DNA of 44,703 nt, from positions 5,390 to 50,092 of the forward strand of contig NMRA01000498.1 in assembly GCA_002633005.1 (NCBI GenBank). Direction: 5' to 3'. The notes beneath the pieces are model-generated. The model saw only the letters and a list, made by a program, of their open reading frames with translations. It searched no databases and had not been told where the DNA came from. Source of the DNA: Phoronis australis. Taxonomy: Eukaryota; Phoronida; Phoronidae. The translations under genes were made by a program, and so were the position numbers. This document shows, piece after piece, positions 29,472-40,503 of the stretch (position 1 is the stretch's first letter; each line of letters starts with the position of its first letter).

Positions 29472-30716
29472 TTTTGAGGATAATGCCTCTGCACAATCAC
29501 GTGTTCTGGGTCAACTCACTTTACATACGCACACTACATGTATTACACGCTAAGATAAAGTGCGCAGAATATTATTATTTACTTTCTATAAAATTGTGGT
29601 GTATTGCTATCAAAATTCGATCATTTTTCATAAAATTGTGTCCCAGGGCTAAATCTTGCCAACAGGTCTTGCAAGTCGATAGGGCTTGAATTCTTGAATA
29701 AGAGTACAGCTTCGACCCAACAAATTACCTGAACTCCTCCTCAAGTTTTCCAAATAGCGTCTCTAAGATTTTTAAGTTCTTGTGGAGTCTGGATTAACTG
29801 CAGATTAAGTCCAAATCTGCGCTAGATTGTAGCCCGCAACACGCAAAAAATCTCTGGAAGAACACACATGTTGTTGTCACGTGACGTTTGTTTTGAAGTT
29901 TGTATGCGTGTGTGTGAGAGTAAGCGTGCGTGTGCTTGTCATCAGAGTTTATTTGCCAGAGTAAATGCGATGTAATGATCTAGGTGTGCATATTATCCAA
30001 AGAAATTAACTCAAGCAGTCAAGCAGAGCGTGTTTTAATATTTAGCTTAGCACTTGCTGGCCTCATCTGCTAAAAACGTTTGAGAATTTTTTCCGCAAGA
30101 CCGATATGTCACTCATTGAGTCCCTGGGTGAGTGAGTGGATGCGTGACCGTAGTGTAACAGCTATTTTCCAAAAGATTTGAGGTGTAAAGGTGCGAAGTG
30201 GGTCACTTTGACCTTAAAAATTATGATTAGTTAAATAATTTCTCTTAAAACTAATGCAAAAGTTTTTTACAGTATTACAAACTTTTGGAAATTAGTGCAA
30301 ATATTCATTTGCCGATGCTATGTTACCCGTTTCATGAATAGATAGTTCCCGTGCTTCTTGGCCGCGTGCAAACACTGGTAGATTTTTTTGTTAGTCTTCC
30401 GATTCACTGTTTTCATGTGTACAAAGAAGTTTAGATTCCTGTTGAGGCCGGAGAAGATCTGTTCCGGAAAGAAACATTGCAATCCCACTGACAAGTACGC
30501 TGCTGTTTTCAAAGTCCAGACCCGCGCAGTGGGGCACATCCTTCGCAAGAGCAGCAAAACTTCTGCTTTCTTTTTGAATCGCAGCGTAAGTTTGAAGTGT
30601 ATACGGACATAACGGTGAGGCTCGTGGTCTACAAATTCAGGACTGTCAGAACTTTCAATTGATAAATTGGAGACGTTAGAACTTTAGATAAGGGCATTTT
30701 TCGCATGTAGTTCATG

Positions 30717-30798
30717 GGCTGGGCGCTTACTTTAGCAAAGTCTGAAAACGCGTTGGGGCACTTGTTGGGGCATGGGCGCTTATTACGGCAAATACCGG
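30717..30798. repeat. GGGCGCTTA terminus related to the 21626-23415 element
   Basis: 'ctgggcgcttactttag' and 'catgggcgcttattacggca' followed by 'aataccggca' resemble the subterminal repeats at 21760-21780 and 23266-23330. Only one end is seen. Confidence 0.5.
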
Positions 30799-30953
30799 CA
30801 GAATTACATACAGCACTGTAGTTTAATGTACACAAATCACACGTCGTGCAAACCTATCGACCATTCCATATACCCTAATCAATCCCAATAGCCTTTGCGC
30901 ACCCCAATTTCCAGACATGCGCAATTGTTAAATCGATTCGGTTGCAACTTCGC

Positions 30954-31880
30954 TATTAAAAGTGTGGTTGATGCTAAGAATCACAGATGTTTTTTACTTT
31001 AAGCACTTCAGAATACAAGATGAATGAATTAGAAGAAAAATGCACCAAATGGCCTGAAAATTTAGAATTCAAACTCAATCGCATTTAGTAAACAGATATG
31101 TAATTTTAAAGTCTCTAGCTCAAAATTTTAGTTTGCACTCAATGACCTTCGACCTATTTTTTCTGATTGGTTAAGCCTATTGCGTAGTAAAGTAGGGTGT
31201 TCAATTGGCATGTTGACTTACACCAGTGTGCTGAAACTGAAAAGAATTCCTTGAAAAATGTAGGATATAACATTTTGAACGTTGGAGGACCTTTGCACTA
31301 ATTGACCCTATCCGGTGCATTATAAGCATCTTTTAGAGAATTATTGCAAAGCCCGTGAAAAGTGTGTTAAATGCTGAGAATCACAGTTGTCAAATGGTTG
31401 ACACATCAGAATACTTGGTGAATGAAAAGGACTAATTTTCTGAAGAAAAATGCATCTGATGACCCCATGGTTGCACTAAATGACCTAAAACTTTGTATTT
31501 CGACTTGAATTAGACGTACCAATCAGACTTGTGAATTTTAAGTGTCTAGCTCAAAATTTTAGCACCTAATGACCTTTGACCTGTTTTATCTGATTGGATG
31601 ATTTGATTACTTAGAAAAGTAATATTTTAAATTGCCATGATGACTTATACCTGTGGATTCAATTTGAAAACGATACCTTTAAAACTGAAGGAGTAGCATT
31701 TTGAAAATTATATGACCTTTGCACCAAATGACCTCTTCCAATGCAATATGGAATATGATTATATAATGAATCAAAATTTATGTAATACCAAAAATCACAT
31801 GCAGAATTTAGAGAACATACCTGTACCCATTTTGGAGTTATTAAGCCTACAAGTTGGTCGGAAGAACAATAAGAAGAACT
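30954..31880 (+). repeat. dispersed repeat 'F', copy A (3' part)
   Basis: 'aaaagtgtggttgatgctaa' to 'ggagttattaagcctacaag' and 'ggaagaacaataagaagaac' match 34275-35200 nearly throughout. It consists of recurring 'gcac(c/t)(t/a)aatgacct' sentences and has no coding potential. Confidence 0.85.
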
Positions 31881-31958
31881 AGAAATGATATTTCACTCGT
31901 TAAATATATTTATGTGAGAATATGGACTCGTCCCTCTTATACCCTCATCTTTCGGACT
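31881..31958 (+). repeat. dispersed repeat 'E', left part of a split copy
   Basis: 'gatatttcactcgttaaata', TTTATGTGAG, 'atatggactcgtccctctta' match 4579-4650. The LINE begins at ~31959; repeat E continues at ~33605. Confidence 0.8.
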
Positions 31959-33604
31959 GGTCCAATGACCCCAAGTTGCGAAAATTATAGACCAATATCG
32001 GTCCTCCCTGCAGTGTCCAAAATTCTTGAAAGGTGTGTTCAAAAGCAGTTTCACCAGTTCCTGGAGCAAAATTCCCTTCTCTCGGCAGCACAGTCTGGTT
32101 TCCGCCCCTTGCATTCCACTCTTACTACAAATATTCATGCTACTGAGTTTATCTTTAATAATATGGATCAGGGGAAGCTAACTGGTGCTGTCTTTGTTGA
32201 CCTTAAGAAAGCCTTTGACACTGTGGACCATGGTATCCTATTGCAGAAACTAGAGTCATATGGAGTTAATGATAACGAACTCCTTTGGTTTAGAAACTAC
32301 TTATACGACCGTAAACAGGCCACCAAATACGGTGGTATACTTTCTGACTACTCAACCGTAATCACGGGGGTACCTCAGGGTTCCATTTTGGGCCCTCTAT
32401 TATTCACTATTTTTGTTAACGACCTCCCTACGGTCCTCCACAACAGTGTCCCAGTTTTATACGCTGATGACACTGCAATTATGTCCACAGCTGGATCGGT
32501 TAATGAACTCGAAACTTCTCTCAACAATGAGCTAGCCATTATCCATGACTGGCTGATTCAAAATAAACTCACTCTTAACGTTAGTAAAACCAAGTCGATG
32601 CTGTTTGGAACCCACCAGAAATTAAAGCAACAAAAACTATCCCTTTCTATCAACGGTTCTCCCATCGAGAATGTTGACAAGTTTAAGTACTTGGGCCTTA
32701 TTTTAGATCCCAATCTTAAATTTAATATGCACATAGATCATATCACAAAGAAATTATCAAAGAAAATCGGTGTACTTAAACGTCTAGGCAAATTTCTTAA
32801 TGTCCGTACCCTTAAGACCCTTTACCATTGTATTATTCAGCCTCATATTGATTATTGTTTACCGGTTTGGGGGCACACTAGTGACACACTTGTAAACAAA
32901 GTCCAAGTAATCCAAAATAGAGCCGCCAGGGCTATCCTGGGTACTAAAATTAGGGACACTAGGGTTGACGACTTGTACTCCAAGCTGGGATTTATGAAAG
33001 TAAGACAAAGAAATAAATATCTCTCTGCCTGTTGTATATACAGATGTATCAATGGCTTGGCTCCTGCATATCTCAGCAGTAAATTCAATAGCAGTCAGGC
33101 TGTTTATTCTACACGGTCTTCTGTTGCTGGCAATGTTTCTTCTAAAAAAATTAAAACTGAGACTGGCAAGAGATCTTTTATCTATGCAGCTGCCGTAATA
33201 TGGAATTCTTTTAGCCCAGAAATTAAACGGTCCAACTCAATTACTACCTTTAAAGTTAATGTTAAAAAGTGGCTGTAATTTACTTAACCTTTTATACCCT
33301 GTCTGTCTTAATCATGTCATTTTTTCATTGTCGTAAATACTCTCATTGTCTAGAGTCATCTCTTAATTTATTTCATCTGTCTTAGTTAATTTTTACCATT
33401 ATTTGTCATTTAGTTATTGTCTTAATTCTCAACCTTAACTGTTTTAATTGTATCTTTGTTACATACATTTCATTGTTGTTTTATTACTTCATTGTATTAT
33501 ATTACTGTTTTTCTTGTTGAAGGCCCTCTTGGAAAGCAGTGCTATTACTGAAGAGGCCACCCTTATTTTAAATATCACAATAATAAATAATAAATAAATA
33601 AATA
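31959..33604 (+). mobile_element. 5'-truncated LINE (CR1/L2/Jockey-like), inserted in repeat E
   Basis: Starts within the reverse-transcriptase domain and ends with a 3' untranslated region ('ggccctcttggaaagcagtg', 'gaagaggccac') and an (AATAAAT)n tail at 33580-33604. Both flanks are repeat E, which reads as one unit at 4578-5108. The 5' truncation plus microsatellite tail is typical of target-primed reverse transcription. No clear target-site duplication was found. Confidence 0.9.
31962..33278 (+). CDS. LINE reverse transcriptase, 5'-truncated, uninterrupted
   Basis: About 438 codons of LINE-derived frame without stop or frameshift. Motifs in order: CENYRPISVLP (start of the domain), SAAQSGFRPLHST, GAVFVDLKKAFDTVDHGIL, GVPQGSILGPLLFTIFVNDL, VLYADDTAIM with the catalytic Asp pair, LNVSKTKSMLFG, VDKFKYLGLILD, then the C-terminal IQNRAARAILGT, INGLAPAYL and AVIWNSFSPEIKR, ending FKVNVKKWL before TAA. 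The endonuclease and first reverse-transcriptase segment are missing. The frame opens further upstream (31854) only because repeat E happens to be open, so the first 36 codons are not LINE. The motif style is CR1/L2/Jockey-like; the exact clade needs a tree. Intactness implies a fairly recent insertion. Confidence 0.9.
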   Translation, partial: PMTPSCENYRPISVLPAVSKILERCVQKQFHQFLEQNSLLSAAQSGFRPLHSTLTTNIHATEFIFNNMDQGKLTGAVFVDLKKAFDTVDHGILLQKLESYGVNDNELLWFRNYLYDRKQATKYGGILSDYSTVITGVPQGSILGPLLFTIFVNDLPTVLHNSVPVLYADDTAIMSTAGSVNELETSLNNELAIIHDWLIQNKLTLNVSKTKSMLFGTHQKLKQQKLSLSINGSPIENVDKFKYLGLILDPNLKFNMHIDHITKKLSKKIGVLKRLGKFLNVRTLKTLYHCIIQPHIDYCLPVWGHTSDTLVNKVQVIQNRAARAILGTKIRDTRVDDLYSKLGFMKVRQRNKYLSACCIYRCINGLAPAYLSSKFNSSQAVYSTRSSVAGNVSSKKIKTETGKRSFIYAAAVIWNSFSPEIKRSNSITTFKVNVKKWL

Positions 33605-34068
33605 GATTCGCATGCGGTCCTCCTGCACTCGAGGCACTAGGACATTCCATTTCCAGCCTCACTATTGGTTCGTTTGTGTTACTGCCACGCGTTTGGTCAG
33701 CTCCTGGCTCTCATAGGCTGATGATTGTCACGTGTCATAAGGTTCCTTTGTTCTCAGTGAAGTTATATTTCCTGCCATCAGTACTTCGCTTTAGCAGCAC
33801 TTAGGTTCGAGTCTAATCTCTCTTCATTTTTTCCCACCCTCTACCACACTCTCCTTTGGGTAGTTCCTCTTACCTGAAAGATGGCGCTTTTTATTGCCCA
33901 TCTTTCCTGAGATTATTATTTTATCTTTATGTTATTTGTACACTCATATTTCTGTACCTTATCATTCATAATAAATGACCTTATATCGCCTATACACGGT
34001 CTCCTTTGTATCTCTGGAAACAGAGCTTGCGACGCACCTATTATTTTCGGGACATATTCCGAGCATAA
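33605..34068 (+). repeat. dispersed repeat 'E', right part of a split copy
   Basis: 'gcgtttggtcagctcctggc', 'ggctgatgattgtcacgtgt', 'ggcgctttttattgcccatc', 'cataataaatgaccttatat', 'gagcttgcgacgcacc', ending 'gagcataaa'. Matches 4680-5108. Confidence 0.8.
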
Positions 34069-35291
34069 AGATTATTGTCACGGCGTGACAATAATGGACT
34101 CTGCGTGTGCATATTACTGGAATAATTATGGGAAGTTACTGACCGCAACCCGTTCACCAATATGAGAAAGGAATTCCTTAAAATTGTAGGAGAAATTACA
34201 TATTAATATTTTGATGACCTTTCCACTAATTGACCTCTTCCAGTGCATTATGAGTCCCGATGAGGGAACAATTGGGAATTCGATTAAAAGTGTGGTTTAT
34301 GCTAAAAATCACATATGTTTTACTTTAAGCACTTCAGAATACAAGATACATGAATTGGTCAAATTTTCAGAAAAAATGCACCTAATGACCTGAAAATTTA
34401 GAATTCAAACTTAATCGCATTTAGTAAACAGATGTGTAATTTTGAAGTCTCTAGCTCAAAATTTTAGTTTGCACTCTATGACCTTCGACCTATTTTTTCT
34501 GATTGGTTAGGCCTATTGCATAGTAAAGTAGGGTGTTCAATTGGCATGTTGACTTACACCAATGTGCTGAACTTGAAGAAAAGAATTCCTTGAAAAATAT
34601 ACGAGATATAACATTTTGAACATTAGATGACCTTTGCACTAATTGACCCTATCCGGTACATTAAAAGCGTCTTTAGAATTATTGCAAAGGGTGTGAAAAA
34701 GTGTGTTTAATGCTGAGAATCACAGCTGTCTAACAGTTGGCACATCAGAATACTTGGTGAATGAAAAGGACAAATTTTCTGAAGATAAATGCACCTAATG
34801 ACCCCATGGTTGCACTAAATGACCTGAAATTTTGTATTTGTAATTGAATTAGGCGTACCAATCAGACTTGTGAATTTGAAGTGTCTAGCTCAAAATTTTA
34901 GTTTGCACCTAATGACCTTTGGCCTGTTTAACCGGATTTGATGACTTGATTACTTAGGAAAGTAATTTTTAAATTGCCTTATTGACTTATACCTGTGCAC
35001 GGAATTTGAAAAGAATAGCTTTAAAAATTAAGAAGTAGCATTTTGAAAATTACATGACCTTTGCACCAAATGACCTCTTCTGGTGCATTATGGAATATGA
35101 TTATATAATGAATTAAAATTTATGCACTGCCTAAAATCATATGTTAAATTTGAAGAACAAACCTACAACCATTTTGGAGTTATTAAGTGTCAAAGTTGGT
35201 TGGAAGAAGAATAAGAATAACAAGAATAAGAAGAATAAAATTGAAGAAAAGCCAGGAACAACAGTACTCTGAGCTTGCACGCGCAGAGTAA
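34069..35291 (+). repeat. dispersed repeat 'F', copy B (uninterrupted)
   Basis: Begins with a perfect palindrome ATTATTGTCACG-G-CGTGACAATAAT (34071-34095), then GGACTCTGCGTGTGCA. It continues through the TGACCT-rich body shared with copy A and an AAG/AAT-rich stretch (~35200-35245), ending GAGCTTGCACGCGCAGAGTA (35271-35290). The start ACTCTGCGTGTGCA and the end TGCACGCGCAGAGT are inverted (13 of 14 bases), suggesting TIRs of a non-coding element. Confidence 0.75.
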
Positions 35292-35400
35292 CAATTTTCA
35301 CAATCATCCTTAGAGTGGTTTGGTTGATAGAGGGGCGGACGCCAAAAAACAAGATTCAAAAACAGTAAAAATGGCCCCTATGTGGTGCGAAATACGTTGC
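35292..35400 (+). repeat. modular repeat, segment 8 (end)
   Basis: 'caattttcacaatcatcctt', 'agagtggtttggttgataga', 'acagtaaaaatggcccctat', 'gtggtgcgaaatacgttgc'. The last recognisable modules in the window. Confidence 0.8.
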
Positions 35401-36133
35401 ATGAAACCAAAAAGGCTTGGTTCAAAGCATAACCTAGTTTTAGAGCAAACATAGTTATCATGTTTCTTCAGGGGCCTCGTTCATCCAAGGGGAAAGGTGC
35501 CTGTGCCTTCTGAGAGGGGAATTTTTTACCGAGTGAGGGGAAAAATCTACCTCCCAATCATCATCAATAGCACCCCTGCCCTGTTGCAAGCTCTCACCTG
35601 AGTGGTTACAGGTGATTTGAACTTCGGAGAGAACTTTTCAATTAATAGCGGAATTTTTAGGCCTCGCGTGGGGGAATTTTGGGGGATTTTTCAACATTTT
35701 TGAGAGGGGAATAGAGCCAATATTCGGGCCTAAAATAGAGGAATTGAGGGCACTCTCCTTTTTGGAAAGCAAAATGCATCATGTTTCAACCCATAGTCAA
35801 GAAAACACAGCGTGGCTGGCCGAAGATTCTCCGGTCGTTGCTATGATGCTCGGCAACCAAGATGCGACAAAATATGATCCAACTTTTCGAAAACATTTAT
35901 AAATTTTACACGGACATATTGTCCTTCGTCACGGCGTATGGTAATGACCCAACACTTCTGAATCTCAACATCCTTAGGGAATGTAAAACAGACAGTTGAG
36001 TGTCCGTATTTTTTCCAGGCGTTTGAGCAACGTGGAATACAATATATAAGCCAAAAGAGCTATCTTAGCGAACCTCATTTTAAAACGCGCCTCCTGTCGG
36101 TGTGAATTCGGTTTATAGCCTCCCTTTTTTCAG
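35401..36133. other. no gene recognised
   Basis: 'gaggggaa' recurs at ~35514, 35535 and 35703. A strong acceptor-like tract 'tagcctcccttttttcag' ends at 36133. Confidence 0.4.
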
Positions 36134-36337
36134 TGCTGTGCTGCCCATGTTCTTACCATGTTCCTGATTCAGGGGCCTTGTCTGCTCTGCCCCCTTCAGC
36201 TGCTGGCCTTCTCCAGTCTCTGCATCAGGCTTCCTTGTCTTCAGTACCTTATTCAACTTCTGAGCTTTGTGAAGACGATTGTTGGCCAGATTCTACATCG
36301 CATTAGCTTTAACAAAAAACATAAGACAACTAAGGAG
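36134..36337 (+). other. candidate internal exon
   Basis: Bounded by an acceptor-like 'cctcccttttttcag' (to 36133) and a donor-like GAG|GTAAAT (36335-36343). The length, 204 bases, is divisible by three and phase 0 is open throughout (CCAAHVLTMFLIQGPCLLCP at the start, hydrophobic). A second frame reads a Ser/Pro-rich, then acidic sequence (YHVPDSGALSALPPSAAG, SELCEDDCWPDSTSH) to a stop. I cannot decide which, if either, is used and recognise no family. Confidence 0.3.
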
Positions 36338-37250
36338 GTAAATGCTTTTTAGCAGGGCAGGAGGGTTTTTTCAAAAACAGTATTTTGTACTTTTTTGAAA
36401 GTCACAAATTATGGACCATCTATTAAGTGATTCACTCAGGTGTGAGCTGACATCCACAAGAGTATTACACCTAACGCCTACGGCAAAGTCGTGCAATTTT
36501 CGGACGGCCCGCCATTTTCGACCAATAATAAATATTTTCGAAATTAATTTTTCATAGTCCACGAAATTCGTACAAGGTCTAAAAACCGTTTTTCAATGAT
36601 CCTCGAATTTCGGACAATGTCATAAACGTCGGATTTTTGTCCGCGACTTTCGGACAAGGAAAATTTTAGAAACGCTTATTTGGGATCGACGCAACTCCCG
36701 TATCACTAAAGCGTTCAACACCTGTAAGGCTTGAATCCGAGAATCGGTGTAACGGGCTTTGTAATTTTTACCTTGTCTTGACGATGTCACGACCGTTACT
36801 CGGTTGTCTTGCGTTTAGCTACAGTTTGGTGCTTTAGCTATGAAAAGAATCACTGAGTTCTGTATGACGAAAGTTTTTGATGAAAATACAAATGGGAAAT
36901 ACACCGAAGGCTGTAGTTTTTTGTTGTAGCGTAACATGTGCTCTGGTTTAATTAGACCGTGCTGTACGACTTCCAACTGTGACATTGAATTTGCACGCCT
37001 GGCATCAACTTGCGTGTTTACGAAATGTTTTTATTTTTAAAACGTCATGGCGTTTGCAAATGCCCTTGTCAGTGGCTAAAATCTCTCGACGACGTGTCCG
37101 GATTTTAATCCTTGACGCGATGAGAAATATTTTTTGTTTAGGCCCTCATTCACAATAGGCTACAGCCAAGTCTGTCCGTCGGATATCGCACATTCAAAGT
37201 AGTGTAAATAGTGAACAGCAGCAGCCCAATGAGACGGAGCCAAAGCTGGT
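36338..37250. other. no gene; CGGAC-rich degenerate repeat
   Basis: 36480-36665 has several 'tttcggac' words ('caattttcggacggc', 'gaatttcggacaatg', 'gactttcggacaagg') that recur as 'aaattcggac' at 41391-41450. Possibly an old inverted-repeat element. No coding. Confidence 0.4.
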
Positions 37251-38186
37251 TACAAATCAAACATAGTGCAAGGTCCAGCACTGAGAAAGGCGCGCAGCAA
37301 ACACTCAATTGTTACAGAGACATTGCATCCCTGTCCTACGTTGTGTAAGTGCATTAACACATATCAAAAACTAATGTACATCCACGAAACCCCGTTTCAC
37401 TACCCTTACAAATTCTCTGTTGCTCTCTGATAAGCATCGCAGATGCAAGAATCTCGCTAAAGAAGATAGTGTGATCGTGTGCTTTGCTTGCAATGCCTCA
37501 CCATACGTCTCAAAGTCTTCAGTCTAGCGTGCTCGTGAGATTCTCACCCTTGCGCCCGCAGACTAGTAGTTGTCTTGGGAAATACAAAAATCTAGCCAAA
37601 ATCACGCTTTCCTGGAGGCGTTATCTAAGAATCACGCCTTCAGGAGGGATAGAAGGCAGCAATTTATTGGTTTAAGTTTAAATATATCTAGGGTATTCCC
37701 AGTTTTCTATCCAATGAGGATTGAGACACCATACTCTGTGTTAACTTCTTGTTTGTGAAGTTAATGCCTATTGGCTGTTATTTCTGGAATTTAGAACCAT
37801 TTCTTCACAAGCAAATTATCAATTCAAGGAAAAACCAGGAAGCGTGTTAACTTTGTAGTGGTTGTTGTGGTAACTTTTGAAAGGTTATAAAGATATTCCT
37901 CCCTGAAATATAGTATGTTTGTTTGATTTGAAGACTAGAATGAAGCTAAATGCCCTGAATTGTAGCTTAATTGGTATTACATAACACTGCTGTCACCACT
38001 TAATCATCTGCTAGGGTGCTCCTGTTTATTTTATTTGAACTGACCAGAAACAATAACAAAATGTTCAATTACTAGGAACATTCTACTCTGTGACTTGCAC
38101 TGTGCACACACTCACTTGAAATTGCTGCCTTGATATTATACGGACATCATCTCTGCTGCTCTCTCACAGTTCTTGAAGTTTTTATT

Positions 38187-38352
38187 ATGGAGGATAGTGT
38201 GGATACTGTGACACTGGTCACATTTAGATACAGACTTCAGTGATTATGGATATGATAGTGTGGATACTGATGGCACTGAGTGGTCAGATTTAGATACAGA
38301 TTTCAGAGATCTAGTTTATGATGAGGATATGCTACACAGAAAACTTCCTTGA
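38187..38352 (+). pseudogene. acidic repeat-containing coding relic
   Basis: A near-duplicated ~65-base unit encodes DSVDTDGTEWSDLDTDF-type acidic sequence: ATG at 38187 opens MEDSVDTVTLV, then the frame shifts and DYGYDSVDTDGTEWSDLDT continues to RDLVYDEDMLHRKLP and TGA (38350-38352). Acidic C-termini of this kind occur in transposon and nuclear proteins; no family recognised. Confidence 0.25.
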
Positions 38353-38877
38353 CATATTTTCTGGAAATTTAAATGGATTATTTGTAAACAAACATCTTTG
38401 TTTCTGGAAAACAAAAAGTAAAACTACTTGTTCAACCCTTTATCGATATTGAACTTGGATAAATTTTATATCAACATGAAGCTCATTTACTAAAGATGTA
38501 ATGCTGAAAATTTGGTAAGTATATGTTTATTAATGACTGAGTGATGAGGTTTTAATTATGTGCAGTGCTTGTGACCTAGTTCTGAGTGAAATACCCTCCC
38601 GACTTCAAGGGGGTAGACATTCCACAGCTCAGCCAGGCCACTAAGCAATTTATTCCATATGGTGCTCAGGGTGGAATGAGTTAAAATACACAATACATCA
38701 GTAATTTCATGAATTCTTGTTTTTAGCGAAGTCCTAGCGTTACGAGCTTTACCCCTATGTAAACCTAAAAAGATTGAACTTGCGGCGACCCCATCAAGTT
38801 TGCTTGCTCATCCACTGGTCTGTGTACTTGTGGTCTTGTTAATTCACACCCTGGACTCCATGGTGTCCTGAGATTAA

Positions 38878-39207
38878 GATGAATCCCGACAAGGACACCG
38901 GGACCCTCGTGGCACTCTGTCTGCGGCGACTAAGAAAATCCTCCACCAATCATTTCGAAAAATGACAAGTCAGTCGGAATCAGATTTGGTAGTCGTTGCT
39001 TCTTGTGGTCCTATGGGTAGGTTAACAAGAATACAGGACCTGGAGTCCATTGCAACGGGCCTGGAACCTGAAAGGTGTTTCCGACCCGGAGTTCCATATC
39101 TACTTTCCACAGGATCTTGTCTTCTTGTCCTTCAGTCGATAGTTTTGAGACAAAAAAGAAACGTGATCTTAAACTACAGACCATGCTTTTTGTATTACTT
39201 AAGATAG
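38878..39207 (+). other. unrecognised open frame
   Basis: A frame open from about 38878 includes GTLSAATKKILHQSFRKM, then SQSESDLVVVASCGPMGRL and SIATGLEPERCFRPGVP, and ends at 39207 after a basic stretch (LRQKRNVILNYR). ATG at 38962 gives 81 codons. Composition is protein-like but no motif is known to me and no splice sites frame it. Confidence 0.25.
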
Positions 39208-39965
39208 TTTCAGAGGCATTTCAGCTGTGTGTTTAATTGTGTTTGATTCGAAAGAGAGGACTGTTACAATGCTTAGTATAAATACTGTAGCTCACCCTAA
39301 TTATATCCTAGTGGGAATAGCATTATTTTTAGATTTCAAGCATGCACTTTTATTCTCAGATATGCATCCCAGGTATATTTTAGGGAAACATTTAAGATAC
39401 GCAAATTGGCCATATATTCTGCTGGACTTAAATACGGAAATCTACGGTGGATCTTCTTAAACCTGTAAACCATGAAAATTTCATTGAGACAGTTTTGTTC
39501 TACTAACATGTTCAACTAACATTCCGTTCATGAAAGTAGGTCAGTACGTTCGCGTTTAAGGCGTTATTGCAACAGGTAAGTGTTGTTTTGATTTTTGTTT
39601 GGTGTTTCCATATTTTATTCTGTTATGCATTCTTCTTTTCAGATAGTCACTGTTATTCTTCAGCAACATTTCTGTACTAATAATGAGACTTCAGCAAACT
39701 CGCGACTGTTCATACTTTAAATGTTAGCAGAAGTGTGTAGTGTCCATCAGCAGAGACATGTGGGAAGAACTATTTTCCGTAACTGCAGCAAATATATGAT
39801 GCACTGAAATGAAAACGGTCAACATAGATGGATTGTAATTGGTTAAATGTATATTTAGAAAGAAAATTAAGTATGTAAATAGTAGACCGGTTCTTGAATT
39901 GCCTGGTTTACGTCCTTCATGAGTTCACGCTGTCCCAAACTGAATGATTTCATTTTTCTTTTCAG

Positions 39966-40060
39966 GTCGTCACTGGTCGATTCTTCTAACAGTCGTGATC
40001 TGCCCAGTAGCCTATTGTATCAACGTGCGCATAAACGGTCTTGACAGGGGGTTGCACCAG
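39966..40060 (+). other. candidate exon, hydrophobic segment
   Basis: Acceptor 'tttttcttttcag' ends at 39965 and donor CACCAG|GTGAGG begins at 40061. One frame is open through all 95 bases and reads RHWSILLTVVICPVAYCINV followed by RINGLDRGLHQ, a membrane-helix-like stretch. Whether it joins the terminal exon at 40504 is not established. Confidence 0.3.
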
Positions 40061-40503
40061 GTGAGGGGGTGGGGGCGTAAATTAGTAGTGACTTGAGGGA
40101 GACTGAGCTGCGCGAAATTGGTGACGATCAGAAGAAACGGCCCAGTTATCTTCCATGCAGATTATCAGAAAATGTTAACGATTTTCAGTTTCATTTCATC
40201 AACAAACAGATTTCACAAGTCAGAGTTTTCACTGTGGTTAAAAACGTAAGCGAACCCAGATGTGTTAGGTCACCTCAGTTGCAAGAAGACGCGCCAGTGT
40301 ATCATTGAGTTAACATCGGGCATTTCAAAGGCTGTGGATGAGAAAGGTTTTAATTGTAAAAAACGGTTGGGTGAATTTGATGTTGGTAGCATTTGAAATT
40401 GCAGTCGCTTTCTTGACAATGCCCTTACATATACAATATGTTAGTTAATCGTGTCTTCAGTCGCGCAGCACTGTACTAGTCGACACATTCCCATCGTTTT
40501 CAG

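Larger units (their letters stand above)
29073..30953. mobile_element. TA-flanked 1.9-kb inverted-repeat element
   Basis: Left GCGGAGTTGCAAC (29073-29085) and right GTTGCAACTTCGC (30941-30953) are inverted with one mismatch and flanked by TA (29071-29072, 30954-30955). It interrupts repeat F, whose other copy (34069-35291) reads through without it. The interior has a minus-strand coding-like stretch (29180-29471) and a terminus related to 21626-23415 at 30717-30798. No transposase is recognised. Confidence 0.7.

Noticed and set aside
29885-29945. GTGTGTGTG-rich stretch as Z-DNA or promoter
   Set aside because: Too short and impure to be more than a small microsatellite.
31893-32138. 81-codon minus-strand frame, and a similar one at 32852-33088
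   Set aside because: Antisense shadows of the plus-strand LINE frame.
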